From assembly GCF_041146395.1 (NCBI RefSeq), contig NC_090989.1, forward strand, positions 224,906,843 through 224,970,842: a stretch of 64,000 nucleotides of DNA, in the 5' to 3' direction. Position numbers and translations under genes: made by a program. Of this stretch, positions 51,040 through 62,290 are shown piece by piece; the first letter of the stretch is position 1, and each line of letters begins with the position of its first letter. Source of the stretch: Eulemur rufifrons (taxonomy: Eukaryota; Chordata; Mammalia; Primates; Lemuridae). The notes under the pieces are model-generated. The model ran no database searches. It saw nothing but the letters and a program-made list of their open reading frames with translations, and was not told the DNA's origin.

Positions 51040-52330
51040 GAGTATAACATACATATAGAAAAGAGTTGGCTACTACAAACGGTGCTTCTGTGAACATTCT
51101 TACACATGTCTTTTGGCGAACATATGTACATATATCTGTTATGTATATTTGTAGAAGTAAAATTTCTCAGGCAGAGTATACATATGTTCAGTTTAAATAG
51201 ATGCTGCCAAACAGTTATCTGAAAGTTTGTAGCAATTTATACTTTCACCAGCAGTGCATGAAAATTGCAGATGTTCCATATCCTTGCCAACAGTTGGTAC
51301 TGTCAGTCTTTTTAATTTTAGCCATAATGGTGGGTGTTCAGTGATTATCTCAGTGTAATTTTATGTGCATTTCCCTGAAGGCTAATGATGTTGAGCACTG
51401 TTTCATAGGTTTATTAGCCATTTGGATATTCTCTTTTATGTAGTGTATATTCACATTTTTTCCCATTAAAGTTGGCTTATCTTTTATTGATTTGTAGAAG
51501 TTTTTATATATTGTGAATTCAAGTCTATTGTTGGCTGTATAAATAACAGAAGTTCTTAATTTTAATGAAATCCAAGGTTATGAAGGTATTCTTCTATGTT
51601 CTCCTCTAGAAGCATTATTGTTTTACATTTCACGTTTAGATTTGCAATCCATCTGGAATTGATTTTTGTGTGTGGGGTGAGGTAGGGGTGAAGATTCATT
51701 TTTTCTCCATATAGATTTCCAATGGACTCAGCACCACTTATTGAAAAGACCATCTTTCCTCCTTCATTTCCATCATAAATCAAGTGGCTGTGTGGAGGTT
51801 TGTTTCTGGACTATTGCCATTGGTTGATGTGTGTATCCCTCTGCCAATGTCACGTTGTCTTACTCCCTGTAGCTTTGTAATCAGTCTTGATGTCTTGCCA
51901 TATAAGTCCTTAAGTTTTGTTACTTAAGATTTTGACTTTTTGGTCATTTGCTTTTTCATATAAATTTTAGATTTAGATTATCAATTTCAACAGAGCCGGA
52001 AAAAAGCCTACTGGGGTTTCAATTGTGGCTAAATTGAATCTATAGATCAATTTGGGGGAAACTTAAATCTTTATAGTATTGAGTCCTCCAACTCAGGGTG
52101 TGTCTGTCTGTTCATTTATTTAAGTCCTCTTTAATTATGTTCATTGATATTTTGTACTTTCATGCAGAGATATAGAGAAGGCCTGCATATCTTTTATTGG
52201 AAATAATTCCTAGATACTTGATTTTTTGATGCTATTGTAAAATGGTACAGTTCTAAAATTTTCATTAAAAAATTTTTTTTATTGATGTATAGAAACACAG
52301 TTGATTTTTTTTACCTTGCCCTTTTATCTA
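51040..52330 (-). mobile_element. Antisense L1 fragment
   Basis: Antisense L1 phrases run throughout, including 'tatactttcaccagcagtgcatg', 'tttgcaatccatctggaattg', 'ctccatatagatttccaatgg' and 'agcaccacttattgaaaagacc'. It is diverged with no coding potential. Confidence 0.75.
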
Positions 52331-52739
52331 GTGATCTTGCTAAATTCACTTATTAATTGTAATAGTTTATCTGTTGATTTTTCTGGGTTTCTTATTTCCA
52401 CAATGTGTTGTCCGATTCTGGCAGGCAGGTGGGCTGGGTGTGGGTTACTTTATCCAGTCTGGATGGAGCCAGTTAGGAGCTGGATTTCTGTACTTGTGAG
52501 TGCTGTTCCTTGTCCTTAATCCTAGAATAGAGGCTTTCAGGGGTCCTGACAGAAAACCTGGGGTGTTTCACAGGGCTTCTACTCCAAAATCCCAGTTTTG
52601 TCACCCCAGCTCCAAAAACTCTGCTTTGTTTTTCAGCCTCTCAGTCGCCAATCATGTAATGGAAAGTGCTTGAGGGGAAAAGGAGGGGATGTGAGGATCA
52701 CCTCTGTCTCTCTCCTCTTTCTTGAATCTCAACTCTAGA

Positions 52740-53360
52740 AATCTTTGCTTCCTTTTATTTTTTAAAATTTATTTTTTATAGATATCTTAGTGTGAAGTGG
52801 TATCTCATTGTCACTTTGATTTTCATTTATTTATGGCTGATGCTGTTGAGCATCTTTTCATGTGCTGATTAGCCATTTGTATAGGTTCTTTGGAGAAATG
52901 TCTATTCAGATCGTTTGTCTATTTTATTTATTTATTTGTCTATTTTAAAATTGTGTTATTTGTTTTTTTCATTATTGTGTTGTAAGAGTTCTTTATATAT
53001 TCTGGATACCAATCCCTTATCAGATATACAATTTGTGAATACTTTCTTCCATTCTGTGGGTTATCTTTTCACCTCTGTAATGGCTTTGTTTGTAGCATGA
53101 AAGCTTTTGATTTTAATGAAGTCCAGTATATTTATTTTTCCTTTTATTGCTTGTACTTTTGGTGTTCTACCTAGGAAGGCTTTGCCTAACCCAAGATCAC
53201 CAAGGTTTACACCTGTGTTTTCTTCTAAGAATTTTATAATTTTAGCTCTTACACTTAGGTCTCTGATCCCTTGAAGTTAATTTTTTGTATAGTATAAGAG
53301 AGGGGTCCCATTTCATTCATTCGTGTATGAATATCCAGTTGTCTCAGCACTACCTGTCCC
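52740..53360 (-). mobile_element. Antisense L1 fragment (second copy)
   Basis: It repeats the same part of L1 as the preceding segment, so it is a separate insertion: 'gtgaagtggtatctcattgt', 'gttgagcatcttttcatgtgctg', 'ccaatcccttatcagatatac', 'aatatccagttgtctcagc'. Confidence 0.75.
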
Positions 53361-54469
53361 ACATCTTTTAGACAGTCCCCTCATCACACTCTCCTCAATG
53401 AGCCCAGGACCCTTAATCCTATGTGACCTCAAGCTTGGCCATGGAATGCTGCCCTCTGGGACATTTCCCTTGTGGTACAAGTGGCTCTTACCCATTCTTC
53501 TGCAGGACTTGGAGTAGATTAGGAATACACTTCACTCAAGGATTTTGGTCATGGTATGTATTGCTCTCTTCATGACTTACTACAAAGTAAGGGGTGTAAG
53601 AGTTTGCTATGGACTATATGGGATTTTGTGGAAAACTGGGGGTGGGAAGTGGTCATGCAAAAGACCCTGAAGGCCCTCAATTTTCTGTGGCAGAAGAAAA
53701 CACATGGTCTGGTGGTCAGCAGACCAATGACTGCTCCTTCCACCGAAGCCCTGGCTTCTGAGCCTGTTCCCCCGTTATGGGTTCTGATGGGCTCCTGGCT
53801 CTTTCACTATGATCATTAAAGGAAAATGACATTTTCTTTTGAAAAAGGAGATGTCATGAATGCAGCCAACTGCCTGAAGATTTCCTGGGTGTCAAACGCC
53901 CATCTCCCAGCAGAACTGCTTTTTAATACTTCTTAGAACATTTCACGTAACTCTGAGCATGTCACTTCTATTTCTTTTTCTGTAAATTAGTCTTTATCTT
54001 TAAGAATTAATACAGAAATACTACTGCCCTAATGAATATGAAGAACAATGTGCCCACAAGTGTCTTTCCTGGGCTCATGTTTCAGCAATCATTTATAACT
54101 GTAATAGCTTTTCCTCTAGAAGATTCATAAAAACTCTCGCTGATTAGGAAGGTGCTCCCTCATCTACTCTCCTATTACACTCTCCTGTGTTAAAAAAGCA
54201 GAAAGCAGAACAGGCACTAGGAGGGAGTGTTTAGCCACCAGAGGGAAGACTTTCTGGGCAACAGTCTTCGCTAATCTGAAGGCCCAGACCTGCATCAGGC
54301 ATGTGACCCAAGCAGGAAGGGCGTATGTCCCATGTTGTTGTGTTGCTGAAGAACACAAAAGGAAAAATAATAAGAAATTTAGATAGAACATGTGCAACAA
54401 GTTGAGAAAATGTGACTAAACTGTACCTTTTAGGGAATTTGTCTTGAATGGCCAGTGACCCTCTGCATT
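53361..54469. other. Intergenic sequence, nothing assigned
   Basis: No recognisable gene. Open frames at 53323–53819 start within the L1 relic or overlap other frames and show no known domain. Confidence 0.4.
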
Positions 54470-55010
54470 CATTGAGTTATTAATTTAATCAGCAGATATT
54501 TATTATGCACCTACCATGGGCCAGGCATGGTGCTAGGAACCTGAGATAGCAAAGAACCAAAGAGTTCAGGAGTCATGAGCTTATAGTTCAGTGGGGAAAC
54601 CTGGAAGTAAATATAAATAGAGATAAACTACAAACGGGTAACTACTCGGAAGGAAAAATAATTAAAGGGGTGTGATAAGATAAAGTTAGCAAAGGCCTTG
54701 TTTCACTGGGGGAAGGCTTTTCTGAGTATGCAACATTTAAGCATAGACTGGAAGGGGGAAGAGTGGGAGGAAGAGAGAGCAGTAGGTGCCAAGGTCCTGG
54801 GGTCAGAAAGAGCTTGGTACATTTGAGGAATTGAAGAAGCCACTGTGCCTGGGTGAACATGCAGAGAGCCATGAGTTGAGAATAAAAAACTTAGCAAGGC
54901 TGAGCTAAGTGTTTTGACTTTCTATCCTAAGTACAGTGGGAAACCATTCTAGGGTTTTCAGTGGGGGAATGATATGATCAGATTTTATATGCATATCCTG
55001 AGTGTCTCCA
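54470..55010 (+). repeat. Old interspersed repeat (family uncertain)
   Basis: 'cagatatttattatgcacctacc…gggccaggcatggtgctaggaacc' followed by 'ggtgccaaggtcctggggtcagaaagag' and 'gtgggaaaccattctagggttttcagtggggga…atgatatgatcagattt' is a series I know from ancient mammalian interspersed repeats. I cannot assign the class. Confidence 0.5.
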
Positions 55011-55285
55011 TGAAGACAATAAACTCTTTAAAGCAGGGCCAGGGCCTTATGTTTCTTTATAAGCCTCACAGAGCCAACAGTGTGCTGTGTGTATCATAAG
55101 GGCCTGGCAGGGTGTGTTCTGATGACGATTCACGTATTCATAGGAATTCATTTTTGGTTCAAAGGTTTGTTTGATTGCACCAGATAAAAATAGCATATTG
55201 GTGTTCCCTGAAACATAATATGGGGAAAATAGGGTTATTTTAGTGTACCAAATGGATAAATGGCATTCTCTTCATACACACAAAC

Positions 55286-55295
55286 ATGCACATAC

Positions 55296-55326
<31 letters not shown>

Positions 55327-55382
55327 CACACACACAAACATATATATGCAGTGTGTGGAGATATATATATATATATATATAA
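55286..55382. repeat. Compound (TA)n/(CA)n microsatellite
   Basis: An uninterrupted TA run at about 55294–55318, a CA run at about 55320–55336 and a second TA run at about 55362–55381. This is likely to be length-polymorphic. Confidence 0.9.
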
Positions 55383-56314
55383 ATGTTTTAAGTGAGACCA
55401 TTTCTTACCATTGGAAATGCATAAATAATTTATTCTTTTTCCTGACCTCTCTGTATTTCTGCTTGAAGACTATTTCTTTTTTCAATTCACCTAAGAAAAT
55501 TGCTGGGCTAATAAATAGGTCGAAGGGCAGACAAAAGAAGCTTCCACAGGTTATGAGAAAATACCGGGCTCTTGAAAGACCTCCACGGATACAAAAACAT
55601 AAATCACGGCAAGCTCTTTTGAAATGTCATTCACCTTCCTTTCTCATAGGAAATCGGGGTCCAGAGAGAAATTAACTAACGTTACAGTTCATCTGGATCT
55701 TGTTACTCAAACTGGGATAAGGATGGTCCAGGAGGATGCACCCGGTAGAAGCAAAACCATTTGGAGTTTTATGGTTTCCCATTTTCAACAAACTCCTGAG
55801 CTTTCTAGTAAGACAAATGTATTTATCCAACATTGGGCACCTGGAAAATATTACTCACTGATGACAATCCAAGGAGTTGTCTATTAGCCAGGGTTGGGAT
55901 GGCAGACTAACAACGCAGGAACACAAGTCGTCATTTGGTTCTGAAGCAACGAGGCCTCTAGAAGGCATAAAGCCATCAGGGATGTTTTAACATCATGAAG
56001 CCTGAGGCCTTGGTAGGCTGGGGAAATTTGCTTCTTCATATTACTGGTTACTATCATTAGAGTTTTAAGAAAATATGGATGCATTCATTTATTTCTTTTC
56101 TTTCTTCCTTCCTTCCTCTCTCCCACCTTCCCTCCCTCCTTTCCTCTTGTCAAATATGTTCCATTAGCTAGTATGTAGTAGATGCTGAGGTGGATACACA
56201 GATGTTTAAGCATAGGCTCTGCCTTCATGGGGTTTTCATTCTAGTGGAAAATAAAAAAACATAAAATGTGCAAGACAGAATCTGAAAAGCATCCCAAGGT
56301 TGTAGAAAAGTATT
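55383..56314. other. Intergenic sequence with polypyrimidine run
   Basis: No gene recognised. A C/T-rich low-complexity stretch lies at about 56090–56150 (tttcttccttccttcctctc). Confidence 0.45.
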
Positions 56315-56338
56315 TCAGAGCAGGGGGCGCTGCTCTGA
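56315..56338 (+). promoter_or_regulatory. CTCF-like motif inside a perfect inverted repeat
   Basis: agagcagggggcgc (56317–56330) matches 12 of 14 positions of the CTCF core on the + strand. It is embedded in a 9-bp perfect palindrome, tcagagcag/ctgctctga, with a 6-base loop. The orientation is opposite to the motif at 47322. Confidence 0.45.
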
Positions 56339-57084
56339 AGTGTGATTTGGCAGTTGTGACTTTTAGGAAATAGGGGTCCCAGGAGGTCCTCCTGCTTATT
56401 TGTTTGCTTTGGGAAGGCACTGATATGTCTTCACGTATGGCCTATTTAGGAGGATTTCCACGGTCAGATGATTTTACTGGATATCATTAATGATGCCTGG
56501 CAGTGAGGTTCACCTCCCTTGATCCCTGCCCTGAGGAATTAGCCAAAGAGAAGCTTTGTGTGCTTTTGCAAAAGTCAGTTTTGAGATTTTATTTTCTCAT
56601 CTTCCCACTTAATCCCTGACTGCACACGGAAGAGTCCTCAGATGCCGCCTCTCTCTTATGGGCTCTTTTGTTTATCCTAGGGGATTTGGTGGACTCTTCC
56701 TTTCTACTGTTTTTTCTCAAGTTTATTTTCTGGCTCTTCTTGGATTAACAAGGTTGGGACTCGGTACATTGGCTGAGGAGTATGTTTCCTTTACTCAGCA
56801 CACAAATAAACCTTCTTACAAATGCCAGCAAAGGCAAGGGATGGGTAGGACCTTTCAGATGTTATTTCAATCCATTCTCCAGCCTCCAGAAAAAAATGGC
56901 CTGTGCAAGGAGTTGCCCATTCCCTTTCAAAAATTGTCTCTGCAGGAAACTCTACTTATCCTCTCTGGGAAGTGCCCCCTTCTGCCATTTAGAGCTATTC
57001 TTAGCGTTGCTTTTGTTCCTAGGAGAACTCTTTAATTTTGGGAATTTAAAGTCTCTGAGACCAAAATATCATCCACCCCGAGAG
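56339..57084. other. Intergenic sequence, nothing assigned
   Basis: No recognisable gene. The open frames at 56658–57123 overlap each other and show no domain. Confidence 0.4.
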
Positions 57085-57305
57085 AAGAAGCACAGTAAAG
57101 TGGTTAAGGAAGCAGATTCCTAGAGCTATACTGCCTGGGTCCAAATCCTAATTCTGCAATTTATTAGCTGAGGCACGTACCACTTGAGGCAGCCTCTTTG
57201 TACCTCAGTTTCCTCAACTCTGAGGATATTAACAATGTGTGGCTTATAGCGGGGATTAAATGCCTGAAGTGTCTAGAAAGGGTCCTGGAACAGAATAAGT
57301 ATCAT
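57085..57305 (+). repeat. MIR SINE relic
   Basis: Sense MIR order: 'agtaaagtggttaaggaagcag', 'actgcctgggtccaaatccta', 'cctcagtttcctcaactctgag', 'ggtcctggaacagaataag'. Confidence 0.88.
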
Positions 57306-57399
57306 ATAAGTTTTCCCTACTTTTATTTCACTTTGGATAATAGGAAAAATCTCTTCTTAGACTAAATTCTCATTATAACTTTTTTCTATTTATAACTTG

Positions 57400-58290
57400 G
57401 TCAGAAGTGTTTTGATAAGGAAATCTAAACATATATTCTAAGCTAAAGAAATACATGTATTGACAATCACTAAATTTTTTATGCTCCTTCCCAATCTTCC
57501 CCCACCTACCCACATGCAACCAGTGTCACTACATTAGATTTGTCTTTCTAGGGTGTCATATAAATAGAAGTATACAATCTCTAGTTTTTTATATCTGGCT
57601 TATTTTGCTCAGCATAATGTTTTTAAGATTCTACTATGTTGTTGTATATATTATTAGTTCATTTTCCTTTTTTTTTTTGCTGAATAGTATTCCATAGCAA
57701 GAGCATATCCATATCACAATTTGTTTATGCATTAGTCTGTTGAAGGGTATTTGTTTTATTTCCAGTTTCAGGCTATTATGAATAAATTTGCTATGAGCAT
57801 TCATGAAGTCCTTATGTAGACATATGGTTTTATTTCTTTTGTGTTAATACCTGCAAGTGGGATTACTGGGTCATATGGTCAGTGTATGTTTTACTTTATA
57901 GGCAACTTCCAAAATGTTTTCTAAAGTAGTGGTACCATTTTTCATTCTCACCAACAATGAATAAAGAGTTCCAGTTGCTCCACATCATCACCAACACTTG
58001 ATATTGTTAGCACTTAAAAAAAAAAAAAACCTTAGCCATTCTAATAGTACTGCCTCACTATAGTTTTAATTTGCATTTCACAGACAACTAGTCCAGTTAA
58101 GCATCTTTTTAGGGACCTATTATCAATTTGTATCTCTTATTTGATGAAGTATCTATTAAAATCTTTTACTCATAAAAAATGAGATTGCTTGCATCTTTAT
58201 TATTGAGTTGCAAAAATTCTTTATATATTCTGGTTACAAGTCCTTTGCCAAATATATGTATTTTGATTATTTTATTCCAGGCAGACTGGT
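57400..58290 (-). mobile_element. Antisense L1 fragment
   Basis: Contains 'ttttgctcagcataatgtttt', 'ctgaatagtattccatagc', 'gggattactgggtcatatgg', 'tctcaccaacaatgaataaag' and 'attctggttacaagtcctttgcc' in the order of L1 read in antisense. Confidence 0.8.
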
Positions 58291-58959
58291 CTGGTTTTTA
58301 GAGCCCTGGCTCCTTTTAGACTATATGGGATGTTGAGCAAGAGTTAACTTACAAAAAAAAAAAAAAGTTAACTTACCATCCAGTGGTCCCAAACTGGGGG
58401 AGGCTTTAAAGAAACACCATGTAATTGCTTGCTCCTGCAATCTAGTATTTCTTCTGCTCTTGGAGCTAAATGTTTACATTTGGAGTTGAAAAGACACCCT
58501 GTGTGAGCATAGAAACAGCGTTCCATCTGATGCTGTCAGAACAAACAGCTCCCAGACCTAGCATTCCCAAATCTGTAAGATGGAACAAACAGATGTCTTA
58601 TCCATTGCAAGAGGGGGTCCATCACATTTCTGAAACGTTGTTTCTTTCTTTTGCAGTGTCCTGGCTTTTATTAACAGGCTGTCTGTCCAGATGGGCCCCC
58701 CCTGGCCTTTCAGTTCCCTCTCAGCAAAGAGTAAAGTTATCCAATACCCACAAAGTAGGTCTTGTCTATTGTTACAGGCTTAAAGGAGGGACTGGATGAA
58801 GAAGGTCCCTGTGGCTTCAGGGGAGTAGAACCCCAGAGGCATTTATTAGACAGGGAAAATAAACCTCTAAACCAAAAGGACTGAAGGAGAAAGTGGTGCT
58901 TTAGGCAGCCAGGAAATTTCTAATTCCCATCATTCTCTAACAGGCACTAAATCGTAAAA
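58291..58959. other. Intergenic sequence, nothing assigned
   Basis: No recognisable gene. The frame 58470–58799 has no known domain. A short direct repeat, gttaacttac (58344–58353 and 58368–58377), flanks an A-run. Confidence 0.4.
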
Positions 58960-59150
58960 TCGCTATTTAATGTTAATTGAGCACTTACTAGTTGCCAGGT
59001 ACTGTGCTAAACAGTTCACACACATCTTTTCATTGAGACCACATAATGACTCAGTGACGAAGGTGCTTTTATTAGTCCTCATTTTCAGGTAAGGCCTAGA
59101 GAGATATTATAACTAATAATGGCAGGGCTGGGGCATTAACCCATGTCTGT
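58960..59150 (-). repeat. MIR SINE relic
   Basis: Antisense MIR: 'gagcacttactagttgccagg', 'tactgtgctaaacagttcac', 'ttattagtcctcattttcagg'. Confidence 0.85.
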
Positions 59151-60279
59151 CATGAAAGCTGTGCTTTGAGATACTGTAACATAAACTGTACGTAAACTTT
59201 TCCCTACAGACAAGTGTGGCCCCATATCTCTCTTTGAATCAAGGAGTTAGTCATTGTTATCTTACGCTTTCTTTTGTTTTTCTGATTGCCTTTTCTATGC
59301 TGATCCCACAAGTTCTCAGAGGAAGGGATGAGGCCTATTGCTTTTCCAACTCCTTTGCTTAGGACAGAATTTCTGTATTGAGGAATCCTGGTTTGGGGAC
59401 CCTACATCATCTATGTGCTGATTTACTGACTGAAACTTGCAGGCTGTACTGTGAACACAGCTCACGGAACCAAGTTCCTCATCTCCACCTGCACTAAGGA
59501 TATATTTCCTCAGTGCTTTTTAGCACTGAGAATTGTGGAGAAGGCAGGAGGGGAATAAACTGGAGAGGAGAGAGAGAGAGAGAGAGAGTGTGTATATGTG
59601 CATGTGCAGGCAAGTTCACACACAAGTGTGTCTGTGGGGTGGGAGGTGGTGTGTGTTGGGGGGCCGCTGCAGATGGCAAGCCAGCCCTATCTGTGCTCTG
59701 TGCCCTGGCCTGGCCCCTGGAATGACTGACAAGGTTAAACTTGAGCAAACCCACTGCAGGGCATTGCTCAGAGCCTGGTAGCACGGGAATCTGCTCGGCT
59801 CCTGGGTAGCCTTGCTTCAGGCTTTTGATGAAAGCCCATAGCAGAAGCTGCTAACATGTTCCTTTACCATAACTCAACAGAGGACTAAACAGAGGATGGA
59901 GGTTTTGGTTTGGTTTAGATTAGCTAGTGGTTCTAGGGCTTTTGGGGAGAATAAAAGCACAATTATTTCCCTTTTTTTTTTTTTTTAAATCAGGTCAGTA
60001 CCTAGATTAGTACCTTGTTTCTGATTTTGAAGAAGAGGAGGAGGGAAATGTAAGGAGTTTGATTCTGGGAAGGAATGGAGTATCTAGACCCAGTATAGGC
60101 AAAACCATGAGCTTAGCAAAATGTGTTGCCTGAGCCCTGATCCTAACCAGCACCTCCACGTCCCCGATCTTTCAGGTGTTAGTTTCACCCCCATCCCCAA
60201 ACTGCCCACAGAAAGGGATCTGTATATCAGCCATTTACCCCATAGTGTAAATTTTGGTAAAGTTTTTCTCTTTCTAAAG
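59151..60279. other. Intergenic sequence with GA/GT simple repeats
   Basis: A (GA)n run (about 59566–59587) grades into TG-rich sequence to about 59660. Otherwise no gene or transposon is recognised. Confidence 0.5.
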
Positions 60280-60282
60280 AGG

Positions 60283-60690
60283 TAGAGTGGTTTAGGGTAC
60301 TAGAGCCAGCCTGCCTGAGTACAAATCCCGTAAATAAATGAATGCATTTACTTAGCTATTTTCTACTTATTCTTTTTAGGTTGCTTCCAACTTTTTCCTA
60401 TGTTAAATAATGCCCTCACAAATATATTTGTATATAGAGATTTTTTACTCTTTTGGGTTGGTTTATTCTCAGAAGTGGGATTACTGGGTCAAAATGTTCC
60501 CTGCTAGTATGTGACCTTGGTAAACTACTGGATATCAGTTTCTCCTGTGTAAAATGGGATTGATAATAATACTACTTTCCTTCCAGATTTGTTGTAAGAA
60601 TTAAATGAATTGCTATATATAATGCACTTAGAATAATATCTGGTACATAGCAAGTATTATACTTAATTGTTATTATTATTATTCTTATCT
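60283..60690 (+). repeat. MIR split by an L1-like insertion
   Basis: The MIR 5' part (gagtggtttagggtactagagcc to acaaatcccg, about 60283–60331) resumes at about 60501 (tgctagtatgtgaccttgg) and runs to about 60670 (ggtacatagcaagtatt). The 170 bp between read as antisense L1 (ggttgcttccaactttttcc … gggattactgggtcaaaatg). This gives an insertion order: MIR first, L1 later. Confidence 0.7.
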
Positions 60691-61625
60691 CTGCCAAGGG
60701 GAATTGATTTTAAGCCTTATTTCTGATTATGAAATGAAGGGCTATCCCCTACTGAAAAAAAAATCTTAGGTTTTAGGGAAAAGGGGGTAAGAGACTTCTT
60801 TAGAGGGAGGCATCTTAGCTGATAGCCTGATTTGGTTCGTAGCCTGGAGGCAGGTGCCCCCATCTGTCGCGGGCAGCCTGCTCTTCCTGGGAGGTGGGTG
60901 TCGCCCTCGGAAGTGAGTGGCGAGTGGTGCAGCCCCAGGGGTCTCTCTGGCAGGTGATCCCAAGCAGCCACTGGTCCCAAGGCAGGCCAGCTTCGTGACT
61001 GTGACTGCGTGTGTGCTGCGCCTCCCACCACGCTCAGTTCTGCCTGCCTCTCTTCCTGGACGGTCAGGGGGCCTCAGGAGCACTGGAGGTACAGTGTTGG
61101 GCACAGAGTAGGACTCAGGGAACGTGTTTGTAGGAAAGGAGCCCCACTGGGGAGCGAGGCTTTGATTTATCACCTGCTTCTGCCCATCACCTCCACTGCC
61201 CCAGAGCCCAGGCGTCCTGTAAACATTTACAGGGCTCTTTGAAGGCAAACTGATTGCTCAGGCTCAGGGGCTCCAGTACACTTGAGTTCAAGTCTCTTAA
61301 AGCAGTGGACTGTGAGTTCTGGGCTACAGAGAGTCCTTTCCGTAGCTGTCTGTCATGATTTTCCAGATGCCTTAAATAGTTAAGTAGGCTTCAAGGCCAA
61401 TTACCTTCAATTTCCTTGATATTTACGCTGGGCATTTTATTCTCTGATGATTTGGGAGTGATACACATGCTGATGTTCCACTGAAGGCTGGTAGGTCTTG
61501 ATTTGAATGGAAAAATGTAAATGTATAGTCTATCTCATTTACCTGCTATGAATTACCCTTAGAAGGAGTGACTAGCACATGGAAGGTGAATATTAAATGT
61601 TTGCTGAATATATGAATGGATGAAT
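60691..61625. other. Intergenic sequence, nothing assigned
   Basis: A moderately GC-rich part (about 60840–61230) has overlapping open frames on both strands without a recognisable protein. The rest is AT-rich. Confidence 0.4.
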
Positions 61626-62290
61626 GTACCACAGTTTTCTTAGCTGTTCCCTATTGTTGGACATTTAGGTTGCTTCAGTTTTTAAAAAATTACAAATAAT
61701 GTTACTTTTAATAAACTTATGTGTCTAGCTTCTTTCTTTTGGGTTATTTCCTCTTTTAGAAGTACGATTTCTGGGTCAAAGCGTATGAACAATTTGTGGC
61801 ATTTGATATATATTTCTAAACTGCTTTGCCCATAGATTGTACCAATTTCTGTTGCTCCCAGCAGTATCTGAGTGCCAGTTTTACACTACTTTTACTGGGT
61901 TTGGGTGTTAACATAAAATTCTTTTTTGCTACTTTATTAGGTCAGTACTGGTATCTCAATATTTTAATTCTACATTTCTTTGATTCCCTGTGAGACTTTC
62001 TGTATCTGATTACTAGCTATATTTATTATTTTGTGAACTCTATTCATTTTTGTTTTCTATTATCAATTGACTAACACTTACCTAGTTAGGATATTAAACA
62101 TTTATCCTATTTGCTACAAATGTTTTATCTAGTCTGTTATTTTCCCCTTTTTTCTTATCTTTTCCCTCCCTCCCTCTCTCCCTTGCTTCTTCCCTCCTTT
62201 CTTTCCTTCCTTCTTTTTTCCTTCTGTTGTTTAAATGTTCATGTAGTCAACCTTGTTGATCTTTCCTGTGACTTTTGTTTATAAACCACA
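61626..62290 (-). mobile_element. Antisense L1 fragment with pyrimidine-rich insertion
   Basis: The segment carries 'ttggacatttaggttgcttc', 'agaagtacgatttctgggtc' and 'gctttgcccatagattgtacc' in antisense L1 order. A (CCTT)n-like stretch lies at about 62158–62226. Confidence 0.65.

Noticed and set aside
55286..55675. 129-codon frame beginning with alternating His/Ile/Tyr
   Set aside because: Its first third is microsatellite and the remainder shows no domain.
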